Notes under the pieces: generated by a model
Databases searched by the model: none
What the model saw: only the letters and a program-made list of their open reading frames with translations
Told to the model about the DNA's origin: nothing
Program-made: the position numbers and the translations under genes
DNA from: JAZDRH01 sp047470865
GTDB lineage: Bacteria; Pseudomonadota; Gammaproteobacteria; Pseudomonadales; Pseudomonadaceae
Direction of reading: 5' to 3'
Length of the DNA stretch: 64,000 bases
Assembly: GCF_047470865.1 (NCBI RefSeq)
Contig: NZ_JAZDRH010000016.1
Span: 14,413-78,412, forward strand
Shown: positions 50,709 through 60,683 of the stretch, one piece after another
Numbering within the stretch: the first letter of the stretch is position 1
Layout: every line of letters begins with the position of its first letter

Positions 50709-51265
50709 TGATCAATGAGATCAAAAAGGATGCGCAGCAGCGCATGCAGAAATCTTTAGAATCTTTAGAGCATGCATTTGCCAAGATTCGTACAGGTCGT
50801 GCACATCCAAGTATCCTTGATGGCATTATGGTTTCTTACTACGGCTCTGACACTCCTTTACGTCAAGTAGCTAATGTGGTAACTGAAGACTCTCGCACTT
50901 TGGCGCTGACTGTGTTTGATAAAAGCATGATTCAAGCCGTAGAAAAAGCCATTATGATGTCTGATTTGGGTTTAAACCCAGCAACAGCAGGTACTACTAT
51001 TCGTGTGCCTATGCCAGCGCTGACTGAAGAAACACGTAAAGGCTATACCAAACAAGCGCGTCAAGAAGCTGAAAATGCGCGTGTTGCTGTGCGTAACATT
51101 CGCCGTGACGCTTTAGCCAGCATTAAAGACTTAGTTAAAGAAAAAGAAATCAGTGAAGATGAAGAGCGCCGCGCTGGCGATGAAATTCAGAAAATCACTG
51201 ACAGCTTTATCGCTGAAGTAGATAAAGCGCTAGCAGGAAAAGAAACTGACTTAATGGCAGTTTAG
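50708..51265 (+). CDS. frr: Ribosome recycling factor
   Basis: A 185-residue RRF that splits post-termination ribosomes with EF-G. Typical features: KIRTGRAHPSILDGI (~27-41), RVPMPALTEETRK (~101) and the long helices of domain I. The ATG shares one base with the pyrH stop. Confidence 0.98.
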   Translation: MINEIKKDAQQRMQKSLESLEHAFAKIRTGRAHPSILDGIMVSYYGSDTPLRQVANVVTEDSRTLALTVFDKSMIQAVEKAIMMSDLGLNPATAGTTIRVPMPALTEETRKGYTKQARQEAENARVAVRNIRRDALASIKDLVKEKEISEDEERRAGDEIQKITDSFIAEVDKALAGKETDLMAV

Positions 51266-51280
51266 CAGCGGAGCTAACAC

Positions 51281-52030
51281 ATGAGTAAAAGTACGCTAGG
51301 TCCAAGTAGTAGTGGACCGCGTCATGTGGCAATTATCATGGATGGTAATAATCGCTGGGCAAAAAAACGCTTTTTGCCCGGCGTTGCTGGCCACAAAGCA
51401 GGTGTTGATGCTGTTCGCGCTGTGGTGGAAGTCTGTGCTCAGCAACATGTTGAAGTATTAACGCTTTTCGCCTTTTCTAGTGAAAACTGGCAGCGCCCGT
51501 TGGATGAGGTGGGCGCTTTAATGGATTTGTTTTTATGGGCGCTTCGCAATGAAGTCAAAAAGCTAAATAAAAACAATATCCGCTTACGTATTATAGGTGA
51601 GCGTTCTCGCTTTCACTGCGATTTGCAAAATGCTATTGCAGAAGCTGAAAAGCTAACCGCTAATAATACGGGGCTGATGTTGCAAATAGCTGCCAACTAT
51701 GGCGGGCAGTGGGATATAGTTCAAGCGGCTCAGCGCCTCGCCAAAGAGGTGCAGGCCGGGCATTTGCAGGCAGAGGATATCTCTTGCCAGTTGCTACAGC
51801 GTTGTTTAACAACAAATGAGCAACCTTTACCTGATTTATGTATTCGCACTGGCGGTGAACGCCGCATTAGCAACTTTATGTTGTGGCAGTTTGCGTATGC
51901 AGAATTATACTTTTCAGACTTGCTCTGGCCTGATTTTAAACATCAAGCCATGCAGGAAGCACTAGCTGACTTTGCGACTCGCCAACGTCGATTTGGCAAA
52001 ACAAGTGAGCAAATAGAAGCTGGAGAATAG
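51281..52030 (+). CDS. uppS: Undecaprenyl diphosphate synthase
   Basis: A 249-residue cis-prenyltransferase that makes the C55 lipid carrier for murein and O-antigen. Key motifs are HVAIIMDGNNRWAKKR (~15-30, catalytic Asp), GHKAGVDAVR (~39), FAFSSENWQRP (~65) and DLCIRTGGERRISNFMLWQFAYAELYF near the end. It lies 15 bases after frr, starting the frr-uppS-cdsA-dxr-rseP run. Confidence 0.97.
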   Translation: MSKSTLGPSSSGPRHVAIIMDGNNRWAKKRFLPGVAGHKAGVDAVRAVVEVCAQQHVEVLTLFAFSSENWQRPLDEVGALMDLFLWALRNEVKKLNKNNIRLRIIGERSRFHCDLQNAIAEAEKLTANNTGLMLQIAANYGGQWDIVQAAQRLAKEVQAGHLQAEDISCQLLQRCLTTNEQPLPDLCIRTGGERRISNFMLWQFAYAELYFSDLLWPDFKHQAMQEALADFATRQRRFGKTSEQIEAGE

Positions 52031-52033
52031 CGC

Positions 52034-52846
52034 ATGCTTAAGCAACGTATTTTAACTGCTTTATGGTTGTTACCTTTAGCTTTACTAGGCTTTTTTTATC
52101 TTGAAGGCATCTTTTTTGCCTTATTTATTGGCGCTGTTATTACTTTAGGTGCTTGGGAATGGGCCGCATTGGCGGGCATTAAAGCGCAGGATGTAAGAGT
52201 TGCTTATGCCGCCTTAGTGGCTGTATTGATGTCATTGTTGTATTTGTTGCCTAGTTTAGCTAAGCCTATTATTTATTTGGCAACGGTTTGGTGGATTGCA
52301 GCCATAGTTATGGTACTAACTTTTCCCAAATCAACCGTGGCATGGGGCGGCAGCTTAGGTAGCTTGCTAATTGGCTTGTTGGTATTGGTTCCTGCATGGC
52401 AAGGCTTGGTGTTACTTAAACAAATGCCTCAAGCAAACTGGTTAATCTTAGCTGTTATGCTGATGGTGTGGATGGCTGATATAGGTGCTTATTTTGTTGG
52501 TAAAGCTATTGGTAAGCGCAAGTTAGCCCCGCAAGTGAGCCCTGGCAAAAGCTGGGAAGGGGCTATTGGTGGTTTAGTTATTAGTGTGGCCGTAGTTATA
52601 AGCTATGCATTATGGCGCGATTTAGCGATTGCAAGCTTGCCTGTGATGATACTGGGGGCGGCTATTGTAGTTGCCATTTCAATTATTGGTGATTTAACAG
52701 AAAGCATGTTTAAGCGCCACTCAGGTATTAAAGACAGCAGTAATTTATTGCCGGGTCATGGTGGGATTTTAGATCGTGTTGACAGTATTACCTCTGCCGT
52801 TCCAGTGTTTGTATTGTTACTCGTTTTGGCAGGATGGGGCGCGTAA
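52034..52846 (+). CDS. cdsA: Phosphatidate cytidylyltransferase
   Basis: A 270-residue multi-span membrane enzyme that makes CDP-diacylglycerol. The C-terminal signature SPGKSWEGAIGG (~174) and the later GDLTESMFKRHSGIKDSSNLLPGHGGILDR segment (CDP-diglyceride synthase pattern, ~218-247) are intact. Starts 3 bases after uppS and ends directly at the dxr start. Confidence 0.96.
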   Translation: MLKQRILTALWLLPLALLGFFYLEGIFFALFIGAVITLGAWEWAALAGIKAQDVRVAYAALVAVLMSLLYLLPSLAKPIIYLATVWWIAAIVMVLTFPKSTVAWGGSLGSLLIGLLVLVPAWQGLVLLKQMPQANWLILAVMLMVWMADIGAYFVGKAIGKRKLAPQVSPGKSWEGAIGGLVISVAVVISYALWRDLAIASLPVMILGAAIVVAISIIGDLTESMFKRHSGIKDSSNLLPGHGGILDRVDSITSAVPVFVLLLVLAGWGA

Positions 52847-54022
52847 GTGGTAGAAAAAATCCAGCAAATTACTGTTTTAGGCGCTACAGGTTCAATAGGT
52901 AGCTCAACCTTAAGCGTAATTGAGCAACATTCTGAGCGTTATAAAGTGTTTGCGCTGACAGCTAATACACGGGTAGATGATCTACTTAGCCTTTGCTTGA
53001 AGTTCAAGCCTGCTTATGCCGTTGTCGCCAGTGAAGCGGCAGCACTAAAGTTGCAAGCACAGCTGGTTGACACACAGGTCTTACACGGCGCTGAGGGCTT
53101 GGATTTTGTTGCCGCACACCCTCAGGTTGATATGGTTATGGCGGCTATCGTAGGTGCAGCTGGCTTGGCGCCTACTCTGGCGGGTGTAAAAGCAGGGAAA
53201 AAAATACTGTTAGCCAATAAAGAAGCACTTGTGATGACAGGGGCTTTGTTTATGCAAGAAGTAAAAAAATCGGGTGCTATTTTACTGCCTATTGATAGCG
53301 AACATAATGCGATTTTCCAATCGCTGCCTGCTAACTATCAGCAAGGTTTACAGCAAATTGGTGTTCGTCGTATTTTGTTAACAGCATCGGGCGGGCCTTT
53401 TCGTCAGCGTGATCCCGATACCTTTTCTGATATTACGCCAGAGCAAGCTTGTAAGCATCCTAATTGGTCAATGGGACGGAAAATCTCAGTTGACTCGGCC
53501 ACCTTAATGAATAAAGGTTTAGAGCTGATAGAAGCCTGTTGGTTATTTGATGCTAAGCCTTCACAAATCGAAGTTGTCGTGCACCCGCAAAGTGTTATTC
53601 ACTCTATGGTTGACTATGTAGACGGTTCTGTCTTGGCTCAATTAGGTAACCCAGATATGCGCACTCCAATTGCGCAGGCTATGGCGTGGCCGCAGCGCAT
53701 TACTTCTGGAGTTCAGCCTTTAGATATTTTTCAGATAGCACGCTTTGATTTTTACCAACCAGATGAGCAAGTGTTTCCTTGCTTGCGCTTAGCCAGAAAA
53801 GCGTTTGAGCTAGGTGGAACCGCTCCAGCAGTATTAAATGCAGCTAATGAAATAGCAGTGGCAGCATTTTTAGATGAAAAAATTAGCTTTACTCAGATAC
53901 CCCAATTAATAGATGCTGTATTGCAACAGGTTTCTATTGCTCAAGCAGATAGCTTGGCAGCTGTTTTGCAGGCTGATAAGCAGGCTCGTGATGCAGCTCA
54001 TCAATGGTTAATGGAGTACTAA
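52847..54022 (+). CDS. dxr: 1-deoxy-D-xylulose 5-phosphate reductoisomerase
   Basis: A 391-residue NADPH enzyme of the MEP isoprenoid pathway, forming 2-C-methylerythritol 4-phosphate. LGATGSIGSSTL (~10-21) is the NADPH site, LANKEALVM (~122), DSEHNAIFQ (~149) and NWSMGRKISVDSATLMNKGLEL (~207-228) the metal/substrate site. The GTG start directly abuts the cdsA stop. It supplies precursors for UppS. Confidence 0.97.
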   Translation: MVEKIQQITVLGATGSIGSSTLSVIEQHSERYKVFALTANTRVDDLLSLCLKFKPAYAVVASEAAALKLQAQLVDTQVLHGAEGLDFVAAHPQVDMVMAAIVGAAGLAPTLAGVKAGKKILLANKEALVMTGALFMQEVKKSGAILLPIDSEHNAIFQSLPANYQQGLQQIGVRRILLTASGGPFRQRDPDTFSDITPEQACKHPNWSMGRKISVDSATLMNKGLELIEACWLFDAKPSQIEVVVHPQSVIHSMVDYVDGSVLAQLGNPDMRTPIAQAMAWPQRITSGVQPLDIFQIARFDFYQPDEQVFPCLRLARKAFELGGTAPAVLNAANEIAVAAFLDEKISFTQIPQLIDAVLQQVSIAQADSLAAVLQADKQARDAAHQWLMEY

Positions 54023-54028
54023 TAGTCA

Positions 54029-55378
54029 ATGACAAGCAGTCTTTATATGATCTTTGGCACCCTAGTTGCGTTAGGTGTCTTGGTTACATTCCATGAGTTT
54101 GGGCATTTTTGGGTAGCTCGGCGTTGTGGTGTAAAGGTATTACGCTTTTCTGTAGGTTTTGGCTCACCTTTGTTTCGCTGGAAAGATAAACAAGGTACTG
54201 AATTTGTTGTAGCCATGATTCCATTGGGCGGCTATGTCAAAATGCTTGATGAGCGTGAAGGAGAGGTGCCAAGCGCATTGCAATCTCAAGCCTTTAATCA
54301 AAAGACCGTCAAACAGCGTATGGCTATTGTGGCTGCAGGGCCTATTGCGAACTTTATTCTAGCTTTCTTCCTATTTTGGATCATCGCTATGCTTGGCTCG
54401 GAAAGTTTAAGAGCCGTAATTGCAGATATTACTAAGCCAAGTTTAGCGTACTCAGCAGGTATGCAGGCTAATCAAGAAATCCTAGCTATTGATGGTAAGC
54501 CTGTGCAGGGTTGGGGCGATGTAGGTATGCAGTTATTGCAGCGCATTGGTGAACAAGGTGATATTGAAATTACCACGCGAGATCTACAGAACGCTACAGA
54601 ACGTCGTTATCAAATTGCATTAAATGGTTGGTTAAAAGGAGCTGATGATCCAGATCCAATTCGTGATTTTGGCTGGAGCCCATGGTTGCCAGTAGTTCCT
54701 TCAATATTGGCGGAAGTACAAAAAGGTAGCCCAGCTGATCAGGCTGGCTTAGAAGTTGGCGATACTATTCTTGCGATTAATCAGCAGAGAGTAAATCACT
54801 GGATGGAGTTGGTCGGTAAAATTCATCAGCTTCCTGAGCAGCCTGTCATACTTGAGGTTTTGCGTGATGGTCGAACGATTCAAGTCTCTGTATTATTAGC
54901 GCGTAATGCTGAAGATAAAGGCTTTTTAGGTGCTGCACCTAAGCCTGCAAAAGACATACCAGAGGAAATGATCCAGCGTGTCAGCTATGGCCCCATTGAT
55001 GCTTTAGCTAAAGCAGCTTCTGATACTTGGGGGACAACAGTAATGACGGTTGTCTCCATGAAAAAAATGATTTTAGGTCAGCTTTCGGTAAAAAACTTGA
55101 GTGGACCTATAACCATTGCTAAAGTGGCAGGTAGCACTGCAGAGGTGGGACTATCTAGCTTCTTGCGCTTTTTAGCTTTCTTAAGTGTTAGCTTAGGCGT
55201 GTTAAATTTGTTACCTATTCCAGTGCTTGATGGTGGGCATTTATTGTTTTACACCATTGAATGGCTACGCGGACGTCCAGTGCCTGAGAGGATTCAGGTG
55301 TGGGGTATGCAAATTGGTATCACTTTAGTCTTGGGTGTTATGGTCTTGGCGATTTTTAATGACATCACCCGCTTGTAA
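54029..55378 (+). CDS. rseP: Intramembrane zinc protease RseP
   Basis: A 449-residue site-2 protease that cuts anti-sigma factor RseA/MucA to release the envelope-stress sigma factor and clears signal peptides. Zinc site FHEFGHFWVARR (~20-31), two PDZ domains (~130-205 and ~220-305), and NLLPIPVLDGGHLLFY (~394) with the third ligand. Placed directly before bamA as usual. Confidence 0.97.
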   Translation: MTSSLYMIFGTLVALGVLVTFHEFGHFWVARRCGVKVLRFSVGFGSPLFRWKDKQGTEFVVAMIPLGGYVKMLDEREGEVPSALQSQAFNQKTVKQRMAIVAAGPIANFILAFFLFWIIAMLGSESLRAVIADITKPSLAYSAGMQANQEILAIDGKPVQGWGDVGMQLLQRIGEQGDIEITTRDLQNATERRYQIALNGWLKGADDPDPIRDFGWSPWLPVVPSILAEVQKGSPADQAGLEVGDTILAINQQRVNHWMELVGKIHQLPEQPVILEVLRDGRTIQVSVLLARNAEDKGFLGAAPKPAKDIPEEMIQRVSYGPIDALAKAASDTWGTTVMTVVSMKKMILGQLSVKNLSGPITIAKVAGSTAEVGLSSFLRFLAFLSVSLGVLNLLPIPVLDGGHLLFYTIEWLRGRPVPERIQVWGMQIGITLVLGVMVLAIFNDITRL

Positions 55379-55440
55379 AATTGTGTGTGACTGCTGTATT
55401 TTGCAGCAGTACTTAACCCTTGAATAATAGAAAGGACTTC

Positions 55441-57801
55441 ATGAAACGTCTGCTGCTTCCTGCGGTAATATCCGCTTTGATGATCGGTGAGGTTCACGCT
55501 GCTTCCTTCACCGTCTCTGATATTCGTGTAAACGGCTTACAACGTATCTCTTCGGGTAGTGTTTTTGCTGCGCTACCGTTAGATGTAGGACATAACGTTG
55601 ATGACAAAGTGTTAGTGGAAACAACACGTGCTTTGTTTAAAACAGGCTACTTTCAGGATATTCAGCTGGGACGTGATGGCGATGTATTAGTCATTACCGT
55701 GCTTGAGCGCCCATCAATTTCTAGCTTAGATATTGAGGGCAATAAGGCAATTAAAAAAGAAGACTTGCTTAAAGGTTTAAAGCAGTCTGGTCTAGCTGAA
55801 GGTGAAATATTCCAGCGTGCCACTTTAGAAGGTGTGCGTAATGAGCTACAGCGCCAATATGTTGCTCAAGGGCGTTACTCAGCCAGTATTGAAACAGAAG
55901 TAGTTGAGCAGCCACGTAACCGTGTTGCTATTAAAGTGAAAATTAATGAAGGCTCAGTTGCATCTATTCAGCATATTAATATTGTTGGAAATAATGTTTT
56001 CTCCAATGAAGATTTAATAGATCTATTTGAGCTGAAAACCAAAAACTGGATGTCATTTATTAAAAATGACGATAAATATGCTCGTGAAAAACTATCAGGT
56101 GACTTAGAGCGCTTACGTTCTTATTACTTAGATCGCGGTTATATCAATATGGATATCATCTCGACTCAAGTTTCCATCACGCCTGATAAAAAGAATGTTT
56201 ATATCACTGTTAATATTGATGAAGGCGAGCGTTACCGCATCCGTGATATTAAGTTAACAGGTGACTTAAAGGTTCCAGAAGATGAAGTTCGTGGCTTGAT
56301 TTTGACCCAGCCAGGGCAGGTATTTTCACGTAAAGTGATGACTACAACAAATGACTTAATTACCCGACGTTTAGGTAATGAAGGCTATACCTTTGCTCAT
56401 GTAAATGCCATTCCAGAGCCACACGCTGAAGATAATACAGTGAGCCTAACCTATGTGGTTGATCCTGGTAAGCGTGCTTATGTTAACCGTATTAACTTTC
56501 GTGGCAATACGAAAACAGAAGATGAAGTATTGCGTCGTGAAATGCGTCAAATGGAAGGTGGCTGGGCTTCTACTTATTTGATTGATCAATCTAAAACACG
56601 TTTAGAGCGCTTAGGTTATTTTAAAAATATTACCGTGGAAACACCGGCTGTACCAGGTGCCGACGATCAGGTTGATGTCAACTTTGAAGTTGAAGAGCAG
56701 CCATCAGGTAGCATCACAGCCAGTATTGGTTTTGCTCAGAACGCAGGTATGATTTTGGGCGGTGCCATTAGCCAAAGTAACTTCCTTGGTACGGGTAACC
56801 AAGTAAGCATGGGGCTAACACGTAGTGAATATCAAAGTAGCTATAACTTTAGTTTCTTAAACCCCTATTGGACTGATGATGGCGTTAGTCTGGGTTACAA
56901 CATGTTTTATCGTGAAACAAACTACGATAAGTTAAACTATGATGTGTCTAGTTACTCTATTGATAGTTATGGCGCTGGGGTTAATTTGGGTTATCCCATT
57001 AGTGAAACATCACGCTTGAATTTTGGTGCTTCTGTACAAAAAGATACGCTTAAAACTGGTAAGTATACTGTTGAAGAAATTTATGACTTCATGGAAAAAG
57101 AAGGTAAAAGCTTCACTAACTACAAGGTGTCTGCTGGTTGGTCACAGTCAACACTCAATCGTGGGCTAATGCCTACACGTGGGCATTCGCAAAGCTTGTC
57201 GGCTGAAGTGTCAGTGCCTATGAGTGATCTTAAGTTCTATCGTTTAGATTACTTTGGCCAAGTGTTTAAACCATTATCAGAGAACTATGCACTGCGTTTC
57301 CATACTGAACTAGGTTATGGTGACGGCTACGGCAGTACCAATAAAATGCCATTCTATGAGCATTACTATGCGGGCGGCTTTGGTTCTGTACGCGGCTTTA
57401 AAGACAGCACTTTAGGACCTCGCAGCACAGCATTCCGTGGTCGTAATGGTATGAACCAAGATCCAGACCAAGATCCGCTACCTTTTGGTGGTAACGTCTT
57501 GATCCAAGGTGGTGTAGAACTAATTGTACCAACGCCATTTGTGAAGGATCAGCAATCATTACGTACAGTGGTATTCTGGGATGTTGGTAATGTGTTTGAT
57601 ACTAACTGCAGTAAAGCGCAGAAAGATCGCGGTGAAGTAGGTTGTAATATTCGTGCAAATAATCTAGCCAGCTCAGTTGGTGTGGGTTTAACATGGGTAA
57701 CAGCACTAGGTCCACTAAGCTTTAGCTTAGGTATGCCAGTGAAAAAACCAAAAAATTCAGAAACTCAGGTATTCCAATTCTCATTGGGTCAAACGTTTTA
57801 A
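55441..57801 (+). CDS. bamA: Outer-membrane protein assembly factor BamA
   Basis: A 786-residue essential outer-membrane insertase. The signal peptide ends VHAA (~20); five POTRA domains span ~21-420 (ISSLDIEGNKAIKKE opens the second, HINIVGNNVFS the third); the 16-strand barrel follows and holds GGFGSVRGF (lid loop 6, ~645). The C-terminal Phe (SLGQTF) is the usual signature. The ATG at 55441, preceded by AAAGGA, is chosen over a TTG 21 bases upstream. Confidence 0.98.
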   Translation: MKRLLLPAVISALMIGEVHAASFTVSDIRVNGLQRISSGSVFAALPLDVGHNVDDKVLVETTRALFKTGYFQDIQLGRDGDVLVITVLERPSISSLDIEGNKAIKKEDLLKGLKQSGLAEGEIFQRATLEGVRNELQRQYVAQGRYSASIETEVVEQPRNRVAIKVKINEGSVASIQHINIVGNNVFSNEDLIDLFELKTKNWMSFIKNDDKYAREKLSGDLERLRSYYLDRGYINMDIISTQVSITPDKKNVYITVNIDEGERYRIRDIKLTGDLKVPEDEVRGLILTQPGQVFSRKVMTTTNDLITRRLGNEGYTFAHVNAIPEPHAEDNTVSLTYVVDPGKRAYVNRINFRGNTKTEDEVLRREMRQMEGGWASTYLIDQSKTRLERLGYFKNITVETPAVPGADDQVDVNFEVEEQPSGSITASIGFAQNAGMILGGAISQSNFLGTGNQVSMGLTRSEYQSSYNFSFLNPYWTDDGVSLGYNMFYRETNYDKLNYDVSSYSIDSYGAGVNLGYPISETSRLNFGASVQKDTLKTGKYTVEEIYDFMEKEGKSFTNYKVSAGWSQSTLNRGLMPTRGHSQSLSAEVSVPMSDLKFYRLDYFGQVFKPLSENYALRFHTELGYGDGYGSTNKMPFYEHYYAGGFGSVRGFKDSTLGPRSTAFRGRNGMNQDPDQDPLPFGGNVLIQGGVELIVPTPFVKDQQSLRTVVFWDVGNVFDTNCSKAQKDRGEVGCNIRANNLASSVGVGLTWVTALGPLSFSLGMPVKKPKNSETQVFQFSLGQTF

Positions 57802-57848
57802 AACTATTGAAATTGCTTTGCACAAAAAGCAGGTAACAGGAGTAAGTC

Positions 57849-58352
57849 ATGCGTAAATTGACGCAAATTTGTATTTTAGCGATGAGTTTTTTTGCAATTC
57901 CAGCTTTTGCAGAAATGAAAATTGCCGTATTGAACTATCAAATGGCACTACTAGAATCAGACGCTGCAAAAAAATATGCAGTAGACTCTGAGCGTAAATT
58001 TGGTCCTCAGTTAAACAAACTGAAAAAACTAGAAGATGATGCTAGACGTATTCAAGATCGTTTAGCCAAAGAAGGCGATAAAATGAAACAAGCTGACGCT
58101 GAGCGTTTAGAGCTTGAGTTCAAACAAAAAGCACGTGATTTCCAGTTTCAATCTAAAGAGTTAAACGAAGCTAAAGCTATTGCTGATCGTGACATGCTAC
58201 AAGTGCTTAAACCAAAACTAGATAGTGCTGTTGAATCTATTATCAAAGCGGGTAAATACGATTTGGTGATTGATAGTGCTGCTGTTGTTGATGTTAAGCC
58301 ACAATATGACATCACTTTACGTGTTATTGAGAAAATGAATCAAACTCGTTAA
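57849..58352 (+). CDS. skp: Periplasmic chaperone Skp (OmpH)
   Basis: A 167-residue trimeric chaperone that escorts unfolded outer-membrane proteins to BamA. Signal peptide (~1-21, ending PAFAEM), then MKIAVLNYQMALLESDAAKK and long coiled-coil tentacles (~40-115). It lies between bamA and lpxD as in most gammaproteobacteria. Confidence 0.96.
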   Translation: MRKLTQICILAMSFFAIPAFAEMKIAVLNYQMALLESDAAKKYAVDSERKFGPQLNKLKKLEDDARRIQDRLAKEGDKMKQADAERLELEFKQKARDFQFQSKELNEAKAIADRDMLQVLKPKLDSAVESIIKAGKYDLVIDSAAVVDVKPQYDITLRVIEKMNQTR

Positions 58353-58354
58353 TA

Positions 58355-59398
58355 ATGGATACTCAAAAATCATATTCACTTGGCGAATTAGCTGAGTTTT
58401 TATCAGCGGAGCTTAAAGGCTCCGCTGATTTTATTGTTAGCGGTCTTTCGACCTTGCAAGAGGCTGATGCGTCACATATTAGCTTTTTGGCAAACCCACA
58501 ATACCGTAAGCAATTAGATAGTACACAAGCTGGCGCTGTTATTTTAAATGCGCAGGATGCACAGCAGTTTGTCGGTAATGCTTTAATTATCGACAATCCT
58601 TATTTAGCTTTTGCTAAACTGTCACACCTATTTGATCCAAAACCTAAAGCCGTTGCTGGTATTCACTCAACAGCTGTGATTGCAAAAAGCGCGCAAATTG
58701 CTGCTACTGCAAGTATTGCTGCTGGAGTAGTAATTGAAGAAGGCGCTGTTGTTGGTGAAAACACTTATATAGGCCCTCACTCTGTTATAGGTGCGCGTAC
58801 CGTGATTGGTGCTGATGGCTGGCTGGCGCCACGAGTGACACTTTATCACGATGTTACCATTGGTGATCGTGTTGTTATTCAAAGCGGTGCAGTGATTGGT
58901 GGTGAAGGTTTTGGTTTTGCTAAAGAACAAGGTGCTTGGCATAAAATCGCACAAATTGGCGGTGTCACTATTGGCGATGATGTGGAGATTGGCGCTAACA
59001 CCACAATTGATCGTGGTGCGCTAAGCGATACCTTAATTGGCAATGGCGTCAAATTAGATAACCAAATCCAAATTGCACATAATGTGCAAATTGGTGATCA
59101 CTCAGCAATGGCTGCTTGTGTTGGTATTTCAGGAAGCGCTAAAATCGGTCAACATTGTATGTTAGCTGGTGGCGTTGGATTAGTGGGGCATATTGAGTTA
59201 TGTGATGGGGTTTTTGTAACTGGTATGACTATGGTTACACACTCGATTACAGAACCAGGTGCTTACTCCTCTGGAACTGCTATGCAGCCTGCAGCTGAGT
59301 GGAAGAAAAATGCCGTACGCTTCCGTCAGTTAGATGATATGGCTAAACGCATTCGCTCGTTGGAAAAACAACAAGCTAAAGCAGTAGATAAAGATTAG
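58355..59398 (+). CDS. lpxD: UDP-3-O-(3-hydroxyacyl)glucosamine N-acyltransferase
   Basis: A 347-residue lipid A enzyme of the left-handed beta-helix family, adding the second acyl chain. Uridine-binding N-terminal domain (~1-100, with ISFLANPQYRKQL), then hexapeptide repeats and GGEGFGFAKEQG (~179); catalytic His in IQIAHNVQIGDHS (~238). Starts 2 bases after skp. Confidence 0.97.
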   Translation: MDTQKSYSLGELAEFLSAELKGSADFIVSGLSTLQEADASHISFLANPQYRKQLDSTQAGAVILNAQDAQQFVGNALIIDNPYLAFAKLSHLFDPKPKAVAGIHSTAVIAKSAQIAATASIAAGVVIEEGAVVGENTYIGPHSVIGARTVIGADGWLAPRVTLYHDVTIGDRVVIQSGAVIGGEGFGFAKEQGAWHKIAQIGGVTIGDDVEIGANTTIDRGALSDTLIGNGVKLDNQIQIAHNVQIGDHSAMAACVGISGSAKIGQHCMLAGGVGLVGHIELCDGVFVTGMTMVTHSITEPGAYSSGTAMQPAAEWKKNAVRFRQLDDMAKRIRSLEKQQAKAVDKD

Positions 59399-59467
59399 AA
59401 GCTGGTGTTTTGTTGTTCTAGGGCTTTGTGCACGTTTTGTGCTTATTTTGAATAAGGCTTTTGCTAA

Positions 59468-59908
59468 ATGATGGACGTTAACGAGATTCGTCAACTATTA
59501 CCACATCGTTATCCATTTTTGTTGGTAGATCGAATCACAGATATTGATCTAGAAGAAAAGACCATTTGTGGTTATAAGAATGTGACCATAAATGAGCCTT
59601 TCTTTAATGGGCATTTTCCTGAGCATCCTATTATGCCAGGAGTGTTAATTGTTGAAGCCATGGCTCAAGCTGCTGGTGTATTAGGGTTTCGCATGATGGA
59701 TGCGACAGCCCAAAAAGGCACATTGTATTATTTTGTTGGCTCAGATAAGTTACGCTTTCGCCAACCAGTAGTGCCAGGCGATCGCTTAAAATTAGATGCA
59801 AAGTTTTTAAGTGCCAAACGTGGTATTTGGAAGTTTGAATGTCAAGCCAGTGTGGATGACACATTAGTTTGCTCTGCTGAAATTATCTGTGCGGAACGTC
59901 AACTATGA
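59468..59908 (+). CDS. fabZ: 3-hydroxyacyl-ACP dehydratase FabZ
   Basis: A 146-residue hot-dog-fold dehydratase for fatty acid elongation. LPHRYPFLLVDRI (~10-22), NGHFPEHPIMPGVLIVEAMAQ (His/Glu dyad, ~47-67) are standard. Overlaps lpxA by 4 bases; two adjacent ATGs are possible starts (59468 or 59471). Confidence 0.97.
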   Translation: MMDVNEIRQLLPHRYPFLLVDRITDIDLEEKTICGYKNVTINEPFFNGHFPEHPIMPGVLIVEAMAQAAGVLGFRMMDATAQKGTLYYFVGSDKLRFRQPVVPGDRLKLDAKFLSAKRGIWKFECQASVDDTLVCSAEIICAERQL

Positions 59909-60681
59909 GTCGAATTGATGAGCGTGCGATTATCGACCCCTCTGCAAAGATTGCAGATGATGTAGAAATTGGCCCTTGGAGTATTATTGGTCCTAATGTG
60001 GAAATTGGCGCAGGTTGCGTTATAGGTCCACATGTTATTATTAAAGGACCAACTCGTATCGGCTGTAATAACCGCATTTATCAGTTCGCAAGTTTGGGTG
60101 AAGACACGCCAGACCGTAAATACAAAGGTGAGCCAACGCGTTTAGTTATTGGAGACAATAATATTATCCGTGAAGGCGTCACCATGCATCGCGGAACCAT
60201 ACAGGATCGTGATGAAACAACCATTGGTGATCACAACCTAATTATGGCTTATGCACATATTGGTCATGATAGCGTAGTGGGTAATCATTGTATTTTGGTC
60301 AATAATACAGCCCTTGCTGGGCATGTGCATATTGGTGATTGGGCTATTTTGTCTGGTTACACGCTAGTGCATCAGTACTGTCATATCGGTGCTCATAGCT
60401 TTTCTGCTATGGGAGCAGCCATTGGTAAGGATGTGCCAGCTTTTGTAACAGTATCAGGTAACCCAGGTGAAGCCCGTAGCATGAATTTTGAAGGCATGCG
60501 CCGTCGTGGTTTTAGCAATGAAGCTATGCATGAGTTACGTACTGCTTACAAAATTATTTATCGCAGCGGCTTAACAGTAGAAGAAGCTTTAGCTGAGTTA
60601 GCTGAAAGCGCAAAAAACTTCCCAGAAGTGGAATTGTTCTGTAGCACAATACGTTCTTCTACCCGTGGTATTATTCGCTAA
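59905..60681 (+). CDS. lpxA: UDP-N-acetylglucosamine acyltransferase
   Basis: A 258-residue trimeric hexapeptide-repeat acyltransferase for the first step of lipid A. The coil region (DERAIIDPSAKIADDVEIGPW) carries the catalytic His region in MAYAHIGHDSVVGNHC (~112-127), and the C-terminal helical part (GMRRRGFSNEAMHELR) is typical. Coupled to fabZ by a 4-base overlap. Confidence 0.98.
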   Translation: MSRIDERAIIDPSAKIADDVEIGPWSIIGPNVEIGAGCVIGPHVIIKGPTRIGCNNRIYQFASLGEDTPDRKYKGEPTRLVIGDNNIIREGVTMHRGTIQDRDETTIGDHNLIMAYAHIGHDSVVGNHCILVNNTALAGHVHIGDWAILSGYTLVHQYCHIGAHSFSAMGAAIGKDVPAFVTVSGNPGEARSMNFEGMRRRGFSNEAMHELRTAYKIIYRSGLTVEEALAELAESAKNFPEVELFCSTIRSSTRGIIR

Positions 60682-60683
60682 GT